Positions 47,474-59,798 of a DNA stretch of 64,000 nt are shown here, piece by piece. The notes beneath the pieces are model-generated. The model was not told the origin of the DNA and did no database searches. It worked only from the letters and a program-made list of their open reading frames with translations. This DNA is from Akebia trifoliata. Its lineage: Eukaryota; Streptophyta; Magnoliopsida; Ranunculales; Lardizabalaceae. The stretch spans positions 21,811,288 through 21,875,287 of the forward strand of contig CM030717.1 of the NCBI GenBank assembly GCA_017979445.1, given 5' to 3'. The stretch's first letter is position 1, and each line of letters starts with the position of its first letter. The translations under genes were made by a program, and so were the position numbers.

Positions 47474-48998
47474 GATGACCAAATTACCAAAATATCCCTA
47501 ACCTTAAAACATCCCTAGAGCCTTCGAAAACCCATTCAAATACATAAAACAACAAATCGAAATCAAATAAATCATTTCGTCAATTTTCACAAAATTTGAC
47601 AAAATTATGAAAATAACCCTCATAAAGTTCACGACCATTTCACACAAAAAATTTCATAAATGACACAAACCGATATTTCCATTGAATTCTTTATGAAAAA
47701 TCAATTCTAAAACATTCTGGAACATCAAAAACCGACTTGAAACGCAAAAGTTCTCTTCAGGGGCAAAACGACAATTTTTCAATTAAAAAAATTTAAAATT
47801 CTGAAATTAATAAATAAAACATTAAATAATGTAAAGTGAAACATTAATAAAATTAATTTAAAAATTTGAACCAAAAAAATCGATCAATCAGGCTTTCAGG
47901 CAAAATTGTTAATGGTTGCCCATATATTTATTAAAGGACCCCTCCATCTTGGGGCCCAAAGAATTAAAGATATAATAAAGGGGGTTTCTCCAAAATCTTA
48001 AAGTCAATCCAGTAAGACTAAAGTCAAGAAATTAAAGTCAATCAAGTAAGACTAAAGTCAAGATCTTAAAGTCAATCAAGTAAGATTAAAGTCAAGATAT
48101 TAAAGTCAATCAAGTAAGACTAAAGTCAAAATCTTAAAGTCAATTAAGTGAGACTAAATGTCAAAACCCTAAAAGAATTCTAATTAAACTATAACTCTAT
48201 TAAAACAATTCTAATTAAATCATAACTCTATTTTAAACAATCCTAATTAAATAATAACTTTACCTAAAATAATTTTAATTGAAATATAACTCTACCTAAA
48301 ACAATTCTAAATAAACAATAACTCTCTTTAAAAGAATTATAATTAAACACTAACTCTATCAAAACAAGTACTTAAAAAAATCTATAAATAGGGGTCCCTA
48401 CAACCTATTTTCGGATCAAAAAATAAATCCTAGAAAAAGTAGGTCAAAAAACTTCCCTAGCCTCACATAAACTCTAGTTTTGAAGTCCCAACTCCTTACT
48501 TAACATCCATACCCAACTTTAGCTCAAAAAACACCCAAAAATTCTTTTAAAATATTTTAGAATCCATAAAAAAATCGAAAAACTCATAGATTCAAGAAGA
48601 AGATACCTCAACTGGAATATTAGAAATCGGATCCGACAATAGAATGAAGCAAGTAATACTGTACAAAAAGTTGTTCTATCAGATTTGAGGGAACAAAACC
48701 GTTGCATTCGGAAAAGATAACCATTTTTATTTTTTTATATTAATATTTAGGTCTTGTTAGTAATATAGTTTTATTTGAGAATTAGTAGAGACCGACATTT
48801 GCCGGGCGGGATTGGTGCCTAACACCTTCCAACCCCGTAATTTGATCCCCGAACTAAGTTATTTTTTTAAGTAGATTAGTTCTTTTTATCCGTTTAGAGT
48901 CGATATTCGATTCCTAGACCATAATAACTAGGTGGCGACTCCCAAACCTCAAAAGTCAAAAGCGAATCCGTGTACCCCGCGGATCGAGGGCTCTTTCA
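47474..48998 (+). repeat. LTR D, truncated at its 5' end
   Basis: Homology to the family LTR starts inside it, at GATGACCAAATTACC, and runs to CTCTTTCA at 48998. About the first 260 bases are missing. TATA box at 48383-48390. It lacks telo-boxes and resembles the C LTR in its repeats. No interior or primer site follows. A duplicated 21-bp unit (GATGACTTATATCTATTTT) lies just before it at 47417-47458. Confidence 0.85.
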
Positions 48999-50270
48999 CC
49001 TGCTAAAACTCTTAGATGCTCAAGTTAGTTATCAAAATATGATAATAAGCTTTCAATCTCTCGAAATATGATCGACCCCCTTTCTTTTAGGTTTTTTTCT
49101 CTATTATCCCCTCTCCCAAAGATCTTCTCTAAATGAAAGTCTTTTCTTGATCCCTGATCTTCAAGGATCTCTTTACTGGAATCCTTTGCTTTTCGAGGAA
49201 GTTACCCGATCTCGGAGGATTCCATGCTAATCGCGCCATCTCCTTCGAGATTCTTGGGATATCCCCCCAAATTAGGAGATCTGGGAGATTCAATGTTTGC
49301 TTATGTGAGGTTACCCCGTTATACCCTTTATACATATCAGGGTGGGCTCTCTGGTTTGCCCTATGTTTAGGCTTGGCTGACTTAAGTACCATTTAGAGCA
49401 GAGTAGGACTGCTTTATTCAGTCTATCTAATCTTTCCATATCTAGACACATATAGGTTCCATATGCGTTACAAGATTTACCTTCTACAATCTCCATGAAA
49501 TTTGTAGAGGAAAAAAATTAGCCCTAGCACAAACATCAAGAGATTTGTTGAGATGCCTTGGTTGTTCTTGCTCCAAATGCTTCAGGGGTGCCTACACGTT
49601 GAGAGCCTTAATCAATTGGTTCCTATCAAAAATTCTTCCTTTATGCCAAAGTAAATTAATTATTGTGGTTTTATTCCCTTGAATATGGGCTGATGTTCAA
49701 TGCCTATCAAAGCAACATGCTCTCGATGCCCAAGATGTTATAGTTACATGGACATCAATGAAAAATAGTTTTATCTCACAAGCACTTATGAAAACCAAGG
49801 CACTAGCATAAGGCCTAAAATATAATAATATTTTATTGAACACCATTATTACTAAAGTATGTATATGGGATGGTTTTGATTTGTCTCACTAAGATCTTAA
49901 CAAGTTTTGATTCATTTCTATTGAATGTTCAAGTTTTCTAAACACCTTCATTTATGTTCATAAATCATCACGTACTTTGATTTAAAATCTTGAAAAATTA
50001 TGGGGGATTCTTGGAAATTTTTAAACATTTTAAAGTTATACCCTTTTTTATAATTGATTTTTGAAACGGTAAAAACTATTCAAAGGTTTCAAACATTGAG
50101 TTTCATCCTAATGATTCGTTTTTTTTTTTTTTGCTCTCTTGTGTGTTATACCTTTGAATCAAAGATTGTGTTTGGCAACCTTTGTATTTTAAACTCAAAA
50201 GGTTATTTAGGCACCCCTCAACAATCTATTTAAATGGATTTATTTTTATTTCATTTTACTCAATTTTATT
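48999..50270. other. Unassigned sequence between LTR D and copia element E
   Basis: No gene recognised. Overlapping minus-strand frames at 49129-49392 and 49311-49496 lie in a locally GC-richer stretch but match nothing I know. The remainder is AT-rich. Confidence 0.5.
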
Positions 50271-50440
50271 TGGAATATTAGAATAGTTATTAGTTCTAAT
50301 TTTACTAATATTAGTATATTTCTTTTTTATTTCTGTGTTTATTTCTTTGTAAGGGCATTTATGATTATTCCTTTATTATTGATTATAAATATATGCCAAG
50401 CTCTCATTATGGGTTTGGTTTTCTCTTCTAAAATTCTTCT
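50271..50440 (+). repeat. Element E 5' LTR
   Basis: Begins TGGAATATTAGAATAG and ends before TGGTATCAAAGCC. Same sequence as 56898-57053 with small indels. Confidence 0.85.
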
Positions 50441-50453
50441 TGGTATCAAAGCC
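50441..50453 (+). other. Primer-binding site of element E
   Basis: TGGTATCAAAGCC directly follows the LTR: the initiator tRNA-Met type site of plant copia elements, with one change from TGGTATCAGAGCC. Confidence 0.85.
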
Positions 50454-50920
50454 TCCATCTTCGTTTCTCTTCCAAAAAAAAAATCTACGATCATACCTAC
50501 AGGTCATTAGCAAACCTTCGATCAGGTTGTATGGCCTAAATCAAGTCTGCGATCATACCTACAGGTCATTGGAAAACTTGGGATCAGGTTTTATGCCCTA
50601 AAATAGCCTGCGATTAGACCTTCAGGGTGCAAACAGTCCTCCGATCAGTCTACAGACGCTGAACAACCCTTGCGATCAGTTCTACAATAGCTCTCGGGTT
50701 GTATGAAGAAATATTTTTTTTTTGGGGAGTAAAGGCTTCGACAGCAACATAAAGCTATTATTTTGTTACTTTCTTCGCCAACAACAACAAGGAATATTTT
50801 TATTTGACCTTCAACAGCAAAAGGCTTCGATAGTAAGTAGTTGTGCACCATCTGACCTTCGACAATACTAAACGGGAGATCTCCCTTCAATCCAAAGTTC
50901 CTTCCTATTCATAGTGTGCA

Positions 50921-51816
50921 ATGACAACGCCTTACAAGACTAAGCATTCTACCACCACTCTTGGGGCAAATTTCTCTGTCCAGCGTCTAACCAATGTACC
51001 ATTAGATGGTCGTAACTTTCAGTCCTGGTTCCGGTCCATACGCCTTTATTTGGGTAGTAGAGGCAAATCTGGTTTGTTGTCAAGCGTTATTCCTAAGCCA
51101 CCACTCACTGATCCAAAATTTGAACAATGGAAAATTGATAATTGCACTATTCTTGGTTGGTTATTTAATTCCATGGAACAACGCATCTACATTATGTTTA
51201 TGTATTATGGACTGTCTCTTCTTTGTGGACAGCTCTCACTCAAACATATGCACATGTTCGTAATGACTCCTGAATTTATGAACTTTACCCGGATATTGCT
51301 CAGGCTACATAGGGAAATCAGAGTGTTGTCGATTACTTTGGATTCCTTCAGTCTCGTTGGGAGGAACTCTCGCACTATGAGTCTATGGCTAAGTTGTCTG
51401 GTGAGGCAGCCGAGTATATGGTCAAGTGAATTGATCGTCATCAGACATATCAGTTCCTCATGGGTCTACGCCCTGAGTTTGAAGTACTGCGGACCCAAAT
51501 CCTTAATACCATGCCTCTACCATCCTTATTTGAGATATTTGCGAGCATTGATAGCAATGATTGTCGTCGCCGTGTAGTTCCCTTTCAGATTCAGTCTCCT
51601 GCCATTATCTCTGTTATAGATACAGATCAGATGGCTCTCGTAGTTAATTCGGATTTCTCTCACTCCCGTACTCAGGTATTCGGGAATCGAGGTCGTGGGA
51701 ACCGTAGACGTGGTAAAGGTAGTGGTCTTACGTGTAGCCACTGTGGGAAGATTGGACATGAGAAGGCTCCTTGTTTTCAACTCTATTCCTACCTGTTGAG
51801 ATCTTCTGGGGGATAG
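50921..51816 (+). pseudogene. gag: gag of copia element E
   Basis: The start is the ATG at 50921 (MTTPYKTKH). The N-terminal half has the gag motif LDGRNFQSWFRSI and IPKPP. A frame change follows around 51190, and the C-terminal half (51460-51816) has FLMGLRPEFEVLRTQIL. An intact zinc knuckle C-x2-C-x4-H-x4-C (CSHCGKIGHEKAPC) is at about 51733-51774. Stops occur in the region between the two halves. Gag packages the element RNA; this copy is broken. Confidence 0.85.
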
Positions 51817-52019
51817 CCCCGTGCTGTTGTTGTTGAATTTACCTCTGTTGAACCTGCGTCCCTTGGAACTATTTATTTGTAACATTTACAGATGCAGATT
51901 ACAACTATTGTACGGGATCAGCTCCAAGCTCAGACTCCCTCATCCTCGACAGTTGCATCTGTTACCACACCTACAAGTACCTCTTTTGCATTTCATGCTT
52001 CTCAGTCTGGCTCTATTTT

Positions 52020-55000
52020 TTGACTTGGGTAATTGATTCTGGTGCCTCTGATTATATGATCGGTGATTTTAATAATTTTATTTCTCTCATTTTTCCTACT
52101 ACTCATAAGGAGGTTTGCCTTACTGATGGGTCTCTTACCCCTATTCACAGCAAGGGTATTATCTCCTTAACCCCTGGCTTTTCTCTTAATTTCTTTCTCC
52201 ATGTTTTTCAACTATCTCTTAACCTTATGTCTGTGAGTAGTATAACAAAATCTCTAAATTGTTCTGCAATATTTTTTCCTACTCACTGTGTCTTTCAGGA
52301 CCTGACTTTGAGGAGGATTTTTGGCAAGAGGTATAAGAGGGATGGGTTGTACTTGTGTAGACACCCCATTTTTGCATCCGCCTGATTAATCAAGTCGTCA
52401 ACCCGATCGCAAAGGTTCCCAATGATGGATGTCTATTCCAATGCTTTATTTTGTTACCAGATATGTTTCAGAAATCCGGATGAGGTATCTCGAACTGACA
52501 AAACTTAGAAACCATGCTACGCTAGGAAAATACTACCCCAGAAACATAGAAATCATCATCCTACAAGCCAAAAAAGAAGCTTCACGATAAAATCACTAAA
52601 AATGACCAAATTACCAAAATACCCCTAACATCAAAACAACCTTAGAGCCTACATTACGCTTAGGAAAATCTGTTCAAATACATAAAACGACAAATCGAAA
52701 CCAAATAAATCATTTCGCCAATTTTCACAAAATTTGACAAAATTACAAAAATACCCCTCATAAAATTCACGATCATTTCACGCAAAAAATTTCATAAATG
52801 ACAAAAACCAACATTCCCATTGAATTCCTTACGAAAAACTGATTTCAAAATATCCTGGAACATTGAAAAACGACTTAAAACGTAAAAAATCCTCTCCGAG
52901 GGCAAAATGGTAATTTCACAATTTTAATAATTAAAAATTTCGAAATTAATAAATAAATCATTAAATAATGTAAAGTGAAACATTAATGAAATTAATTATT
53001 AAAATTTAAACCAAAAAATTTATCAATCAGGTTTTCAAGCAAAATTGTTGAGGGTTCGCAAGATATTTCTTTAAGGACCCGTCCACTTGGGGGTCCAAAG
53101 AATTAAAGATATAATAGAGGGGGGTTTTCCAAAATTTAAAGTCAATCAAGCAAGACTAAGGTCAAGATATTAAAGTTAATCAAATAAGACTAAAGTCAAA
53201 ATTAAAGTCAATTAAGTAAGACTAGAGTCAAGTATTAAAGTCAATCTCATAAGACTAAAGTCAAAATCCTAAATCAAAACCCTAATCTAAACTAATCGAG
53301 TCAGTCTCATAAGACTAAGGTCAAAACCCTAAATCAAAACCCTAATCTAAACTAATCAAGTCAATCTCATAAGACTAAGGTCAAAACCCTAAATCAAAAC
53401 CCTAATCTAAACTAATCAAGTCAATCTCATAAGACTAAAGTCAAAACCCTAAAACCCTAAAGACTAAGTCAAAACCCTAATTGAAACCCTAAAAGAAACC
53501 CTAATCAAACCCTAATGCTTCTAAAAACTTTATAAATAGGAGCATCCACACCCTATTTTCGTATCAAAGAAAAAACCCTAGGAAAAGTAGGTAAAGAAGC
53601 CTCCATAGCCTCCCCAAAACCCTAATTTTGGAGCCCCAACTCCTTCCCTAACACCCCTACTCCGATTTTAGCCTAAAAAAACCCAAAAATCTCTCAAAAA
53701 CATCCCAAAAATCCACAACAAATTTGAAACACTCAGATTCAAGAAGGAGATACCTTACCTCGGAGATCAGGAATCAGATCCGGAGATAGAACGAAGTAAG
53801 GAATACGGTACAAGGAGCCATTCTAACCAGATCTGAGGGAATAACACTTTTGCAGATCAAAGGTAAATTTTTTTTATTTTTATTTTTTTTTATCTAGGTT
53901 TATCATTAGCAATGTAGATCTATTTGGGATAAGTAGAGACCGGCATTGGTCGGGCGGGGTTGGTGCCTAACACCTTCCAATCCCGTAACATGATCCCCGG
54001 ATTTAGATTTCTATAGTAGATTAGTTCTTTTTATCCATTGTAGGGTCAATTAGTGTTCCTAGACCGTAATAACTAGGTGGCGACTCCCAAACCTCAAGGG
54101 TCAAAAGTGGATCCGCGCACCCCGCGGATCGAGGGCGCTTTCAACTTGTTTGACGCTCCACCGACTGCTGCTCCAACTTCTGTCCTCCCACTCACTGGAA
54201 ATCATACTTTTTCTTCCTAGACTTTAGCCTTATGGCATGCTCGATTAGTACATGCTAATTTTTAGCACTTATGTTCATTATTTCCTACTTTAAAAACTTC
54301 TTGTAATGGACACAAATTTCAGTGTTCTGTGTGTGAGCTTTCTAAACACACATGTACATCTTATATTCCTCGCATGCATCGTTTTAATGTTATTTTTGAC
54401 TTAGTTCATTCTGATATTTGGGGGCCTTCTCCTGTTACAGCTTTTAATGCGTACTCGTTCTGAGGTGTTCCCTATTTTTGCTAATTTCCTCAAAATGATT
54501 CAGACTCAGTACAACATTACTATCAAATCTCTTAGGATAGATAATGGAGGATAATATTTCTGATGGGATTCGGTCCCATCTCCATGAGCATGGTATGCTT
54601 CATCAGTTAACTTGCCCATACACTCTTGAACAAAATGGGGTGGCGGAACGTAAGAATCGCCATCTCATGAACATCGTTCGTTGCCTTCTACGAGGGATGC
54701 ATGTTCCCAAGTCCTATTGGAATATGGTCGTTATTACTCTTGCTTTCCTAATGAACTGTGTTCCTAGTCGTACCTTAGGGGAATAGGTGCCTTTTCATGT
54801 TCTTCGCCCTGATAGTATTCTCCTCTTCCCAATTACACCGAGAATTTTTGGGTGTACCTGCTTTGTTCATGATAGAACTCCCCATCGCACCAAACTAGAT
54901 GACAAAGTCATTCATTGTATTTTCTTGGGTTACTCATCTATGTCAAAGGGATATCGATGTTATAATCCAATCACCCATCGTCTTATTCATTCCCTAGATG

Positions 55001-56887
55001 TCACATTTTTTGAAAATATTCCTTTTTTTCGTGTTTCATCTTCTGTGTAGGATTACTGTGCTACCATCACCCGTTTTCTCCCCACCTTCTTCTTTACCGT
55101 CGCTGCAGGTTTAGTCTCAACGCCTTCCTCCCTCTCACACTTTGCCAATCTCTTCCTTGGACTCAGGTATACCTCCTTCTATATTTACTCCTGTTCCTTC
55201 TATTTTTGACTCTTACTTACCTATTGCATTTCGCAAAGGTAAGCGAGGATGTGTTACTGATCACCCTCTTGCCCAGTTTATTTCCTATCAGGGTTTCTCT
55301 CCTTCATATCGAGCCTATCTCGCCACCACAAACTCTATTCAGATTCCTCAGTCTGTATTTGAGGCTTTACGTGATCCTAAGTGGACTACAACCATGACTA
55401 TTGAGATGGATGCATTGTAGAAGAATCATACCTGGGAACTTGTTTATCTTCCCTTTGGGGAGTAGATTGTTAGTTGTAAATGCGTTTTCACCGTCAAGTA
55501 TCTCGCATACGATATTGTTGATCGCTACAAGGCCCATCTCATCGCTAAGGGATTTACACAAACTTTGGGAAAGGACTTTGGTGCCACATTTGCCCCTGTA
55601 GCCAAACTTATTATTGTTCATCTTCTTATCTCTTTAGTGGCATGTCATTCATGGTCTCTTCACCAGTTTGATGTAAAGAATGCCTTTCTAAATGGTGATT
55701 TGACAGAAGTCATTTATATAGATCCCCCTTTTGAGTTTCGCCTTCAGGGGGAGTATTCTGAGAAAGTATGTCGGCTTCTCAAATTTCTGTATGGCCTAAA
55801 GCAGTCTCCGCGAGCTTGGTTCCGACGTTTCTCCAAAGTCATTCTATCTATGGGTTTTTGTAGATGTCACTCTGACCATACTTGCTTTATTCGACAAGGA
55901 GTAGATAGTCGTGATACCATTGTCTTGGTTTATGTGGATGATATTATAATAATTGGAAATGATGTACAATGGATTGACAGGGTTAAGAAGCAATTGAGTA
56001 ATGTTCTTGAGGTTAAGGACTTAGGTCCCCTCAAGTACTTTTTGGGGATAGAGGTAGCCCGTTCACATCGTGGTATTTCGTTATCTTAACGCAAGTACAC
56101 ATTGGATCTTCTTCAGGATACTGGTATACTTGGTTGTCATCCTGTATCTTCTCTAATGGATCAGAATCATCATTTTCATGCTGAATCTGGGGAGCTTTTA
56201 TCTGATCTTTCATCTTACCAGAGACTCGTAAGCCGTTTGATTTATCTGACTAACACTAGACCGGATTTGACCTTTGCAGTCAATGTAAACAGTCAGTTTA
56301 TGCATGTTCCGTGTACCTCTCATCTTGACGCTATGTACCGTATCCTTTGCTACTTGAAGTCTCATCCTAGTCTAGGTTTATTTTATTCGTCTACTACTTA
56401 GTCACATTTGTCCTGTTTCATTGATGCTAATTATACGGGTTCTTTTACAGATAGGAGATCTACATTTGGTTTCTGTACTTTATATGGTGGTAACCTTATT
56501 TTGTTGAAAAGTAAGAAATAGAGTGTGGTTTCTCGTTCCTCTGCTGAAGCCGAGTATCGTGCTATGACTCTTGGCACATGTGAGCATTTTTGGCTTAGAT
56601 CTTTACTAACAGAGTTGGAATTTCCTATTGCTAGTTCCTCCTCGCTGTTTTGTGACAACAAATTTGTTATCATGCTTGCATCTGACTCAGTCATTCACGA
56701 AATAACTAAACACATCGAGGTTGATGTTCACTTTCTCAGGGAGAAAGTTCGATCTAGTGCACTTGAGATAGTCTTTGTTTCTTCTTCAGATCAACTGGCA
56801 GATATGCTTACAAAGTTTGTGGGACCTTTTGTTACTAACTCTCACCTTTCCAAGCTGGATTTAGTTGATATATTTGCCCCAGCTTGA
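52020..56887 (+). pseudogene. pol: pol of copia element E: protease, integrase, RT, RNase H
   Basis: Protease starts with WVIDSGASDYMIGD near 52022. The frame is cut by LTR F at 52356-54143, in the codons between GLYL and FDAP. The pre-integrase region LWHARLVHANF is near 54232, LVHSDIWGP near 54406, then an apparent deletion before RIDNGG near 54533, and NGVAERKNR near 54634. RT has DVKNAFLNGDL near 55670, LYGLKQSPRAWF near 55788 and YVDD at 55931-55942. RNase H has DANYTGSFTDR and SSAEAEYRAM near 56535. In-frame stops include those near 54552, 54784, 55418, 56087, 56399 and 56519. A clear but dead copia pol. Confidence 0.9.
52356..54143 (+). repeat. Solo LTR F, inserted in copia element E
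   Basis: 1788 bp from TGTAGACACCCC to GCGCTTTCA with no interior, flanked by ACTTG at 52351-52355 and 54144-54148. It has the telo-box subtype of B (about eleven AAACCCTAA) and a TATA box at 53531-53538. The exact duplication and lack of interior point to LTR-LTR recombination after insertion. Confidence 0.96.
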
Positions 56888-56897
56888 GGGGGAGTAT

Positions 56898-57053
56898 TGG
56901 GAATATTAGAATAGTTAGTTCTAATTTTACTAATATTAGTTTATTTCTTTTTATTTTTTTGTAAGGGCATTTATGATTATTTCTTTATTATTGATTATAA
57001 ATATATGCCAAACTCTCATTATGGGTTTGATTTTTCTCTTCTAAAATTCTTCT
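56898..57053 (+). repeat. Element E 3' LTR
   Basis: Starts TGGGAATATTAG right after the purine run GAGGGGGAGTAT (56886-56897) and matches the 5' LTR to ATTCTTCT. Confidence 0.85.
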
Positions 57054-59798
57054 AAATTAGTTACACAAATCAATTGAAAATTTGTGTTTTCATTCGTCTC
57101 CACAAATGCTTTTCAATTTGAACAAATTTTTTTCGATATTTCAATATTCAGAGGAGCGTGATATGATTTAACAAATCAATCACAAGAATTCATATTTAAT
57201 CCTTTGTATCCTGGAATCAACTTTTTTTAGTAACTCGTTGCCAACCACGTTTCACACGTAGGGGAAAATATTAATTTAAAAAATCTATATTTCTTACTCA
57301 TTATTATTATTATTATTATTTTTCAATTTATCCAACAATTTTAACTATGTGAAGTGGAGTTCGGGTTTTTCTTGTCTCAAGGAAACCTAAAATATGTGCT
57401 TTATAAAGGAAGTTGTACATAAAAAAGAAATTATCTCACCCCCCTAATTTGTATCTCAAGAATGATTTCCTTCGTGATTCCTACAAAAAGTCTCAAATTT
57501 GGGAAGGGTACCCAGATAAAGATCCTATAAAGTTCAAGTTAGCAAGAAATCAATAAGGGCTAAGTTAGAGATTGAGTTACTAACTATGAAACCCATCTCA
57601 ACCAAGTGCCTTGGGTTTTGCTACACGTCACTCAAATTAAATCCTCCCAATGAGTCAGTTGAGTTAACCCACGGATGTCTTGTCTAAACCACTCATCTTC
57701 TTAATAAACTTACGGACTTCAAGAATGTGACACATGTCTCTCTCGATTCATATATATTTTCTTTTAGTAGTCATGTGTATATTAACAAAAAACTCCATTC
57801 TTTTAAAAGAAAATCTCGTTTAATACACTTTGTATGCCTCTAACGATTAAAATTGTAAAAAAACTTGAATGTACAAAAAAACATGTTTTAATGTTTTAAA
57901 CAGGACTTTTACATTTTTAATGTGTTTTTTATGTTTTAAACCCATAACTTTTTTTTAAATTTATTTTTTTGAGGTCTATGATTAATTTCTATGCCCTTAT
58001 GGTTGTTGGTGCTTTGGTTCATTGTTTAAGGTAGGATTTGATGTTATAGTTGTTTTTCTTTTCAATAGCATGTTATTTTGCTCAAAATATACATTGATGG
58101 TTAGACTTTTTTATCATTAGAAAATATATAACTATGTGTGGGAGCATGTTATCATACATAGGCATCTAATAATAATTTTTTGCTAAAAACATATTATAAA
58201 CTTAGAATATATGTCTAATGTATTATACAAAATTACATTATGAATATATATAAAAAAATTTCATAATTTTTTATAAAAATATATATTCTTTCTTTTTCCC
58301 AAATTTTTCTCGTTTCTTTCCTGTTTTCTCCATTTTTTTTCGAAGTTTTCCTTTCTTGTTTTAAATTCGTACTCCAACTTGGTGACTATGGTCACATAGT
58401 TACATCTTATTAATCCATGTCATCGAACATAATTATACACCCACAAAACTAAATCCCATGAAAAGTCAAAAGGATGGAATAATTCGAAAGCCAACCACTT
58501 CAGAGCTTAAGGAGGGTGAAATAAGGAGGTCCTTGGGGATAGGTCATCATCCCCACATGGAAACTACAAAGAAGCCTTTGTCGAATGAAACATGTAAGTA
58601 AAGATTATTGTTGCAATAATTGTTGATGTCCGAGACAAAAATTAGGGATAAGAGCTACTACTAATACCAAGAAGCGTTACTTATGAAGAAGGTGATGAAA
58701 ATGGAGAAGACAACTGCATTTTTAACATATGAAATATGTACTAGTTAAAATGACCCATACTTTACATAGAGGACTTATAGCTAATAGGTTCTCATTCATA
58801 GAAGGTGCCATTTAGCTAAGTGCTAAAGGCTTGAGGAGAGTTAGTCCCATGACCTAGGTTCAAATCCCGTTGAAATCATTTTCACCACCTTTAACCATTG
58901 ACCTCTTGCTTGCCTAGAAAAAGAAAGGTTCTTGTAGATATGAATAAGAGTTTAAGATATTAAACACCATCTACTTGAGTTTAGGAACTACCATCATTTA
59001 AAGGGCTTAAGGTGTGAATGGACACTATGAAAATGATTTTAGAAATTTGATTTGTTAGCAAATAGTGACTCAAAATTTGGTCTTCCCCTAGAAATAAAAC
59101 ATAAGGAACTTTGGTTGTAAGACAATGAATGTGTTAGGCACTTTGTCTCACCCACCAAGTTGGTAGTTACCAAAGATTGGTCAAATGTGAAGTTAAAACT
59201 ATATATTTTTTTTTATCTTTTAGACTTTAGAAATATGGTAGAATATTCATAAATTAAAAGAAGTATAGTTCGACCTCTTAATCTAGCAAATGGGTTTAAT
59301 GAGCACGTCATAGATGAAAGTACATACTTATAGAAATTTTTTGTAGCTTGACGTTTTGGTATAAATCTAAATAGATTTCACCATTTTTGAATTTTTTGAT
59401 TTTTCAAAGTTTAGAAACATAATAGACTATTCACAAATTGAAAGAAGTATAGTTCGGCTGCTTGATCTAGCAAATGAGTTCATTGAGCAAGTAATAAATG
59501 GAAATACATACTTGCTGAAATTTTTTGTGAGTTTGGGTGTAAATCTAACAATATTTCACCTTTTTAAATCCTAAGCATGAACCACATACACATGTATTCT
59601 CTTGGGAGTACATTTTTGTTGGTTGAACCCTAGGGATGCATCCATAGGTTGGATGAATCCATTTAGGATCCTTTATCTTATGCATGGAAATATGTTCTCT
59701 AGGGATTATTTTTTGTGGACTTAGAGTTTTAAGAGTAAGTCTAGATAAATTCACTCTTTTGAGCCATAGTCTTTTAAAACTAAAAAAAAGTTGTATGC
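57054..59798. other. Mostly unassigned AT-rich sequence
   Basis: Contains a TTA microsatellite (57301-57323) and the SINE candidate at 58800-58930. Two diverged direct copies of about 180 bp are seen at about 59200-59350 and 59390-59540, both with AGTATAGTTCG(A/G)C and CTAGCAAATG. The 91-codon minus frame at 59545-59820 is not recognised and runs into LTR G. Confidence 0.55.
58800..58930 (+). mobile_element. tRNA-derived SINE candidate
   Basis: An A-box-like TAGCTAAGTGCT (58813-58824) and a B-box GGTTCAAATCC (58857-58867) lie about 33 bases apart, the spacing of a tRNA internal Pol III promoter. The 5' and 3' ends do not pair as an acceptor stem, so this is not a tRNA gene. An unrelated tail follows and ends near an A-rich AGAAAAAGAAAGG. 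No target duplication was established. Could also be a decayed tRNA. Confidence 0.45.

Larger units (their letters stand above)
50271..57053 (+). mobile_element. Element E: decayed Ty1/copia retrotransposon with short LTRs, split by LTR F
   Basis: LTRs of about 170 and 156 bp (50271-50440 and 56898-57053), a tRNA-Met primer site, gag, protease, integrase, RT and RNase H in copia order, then GAGGGGGAGTAT before the 3' LTR. Several in-frame stops and frame changes. Solo LTR F interrupts it at 52356-54143. I saw no clear target duplication. The very short LTRs recall the Ale/Retrofit group, but I would not insist on it. Confidence 0.9.

Noticed and set aside
49129..49496. Possible host exon on the minus strand
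   Set aside because: Two short overlapping frames, no domain, no splice or start context that I could defend.
50261..57060. Target-site duplication for copia element E
   Set aside because: Bases outside the two LTRs (TTATT and AAATT) do not match; the element is old and the borders may have drifted.
58800..58875. Functional tRNA gene
   Set aside because: A and B boxes are present but the acceptor ends do not pair and no proper cloverleaf could be drawn.
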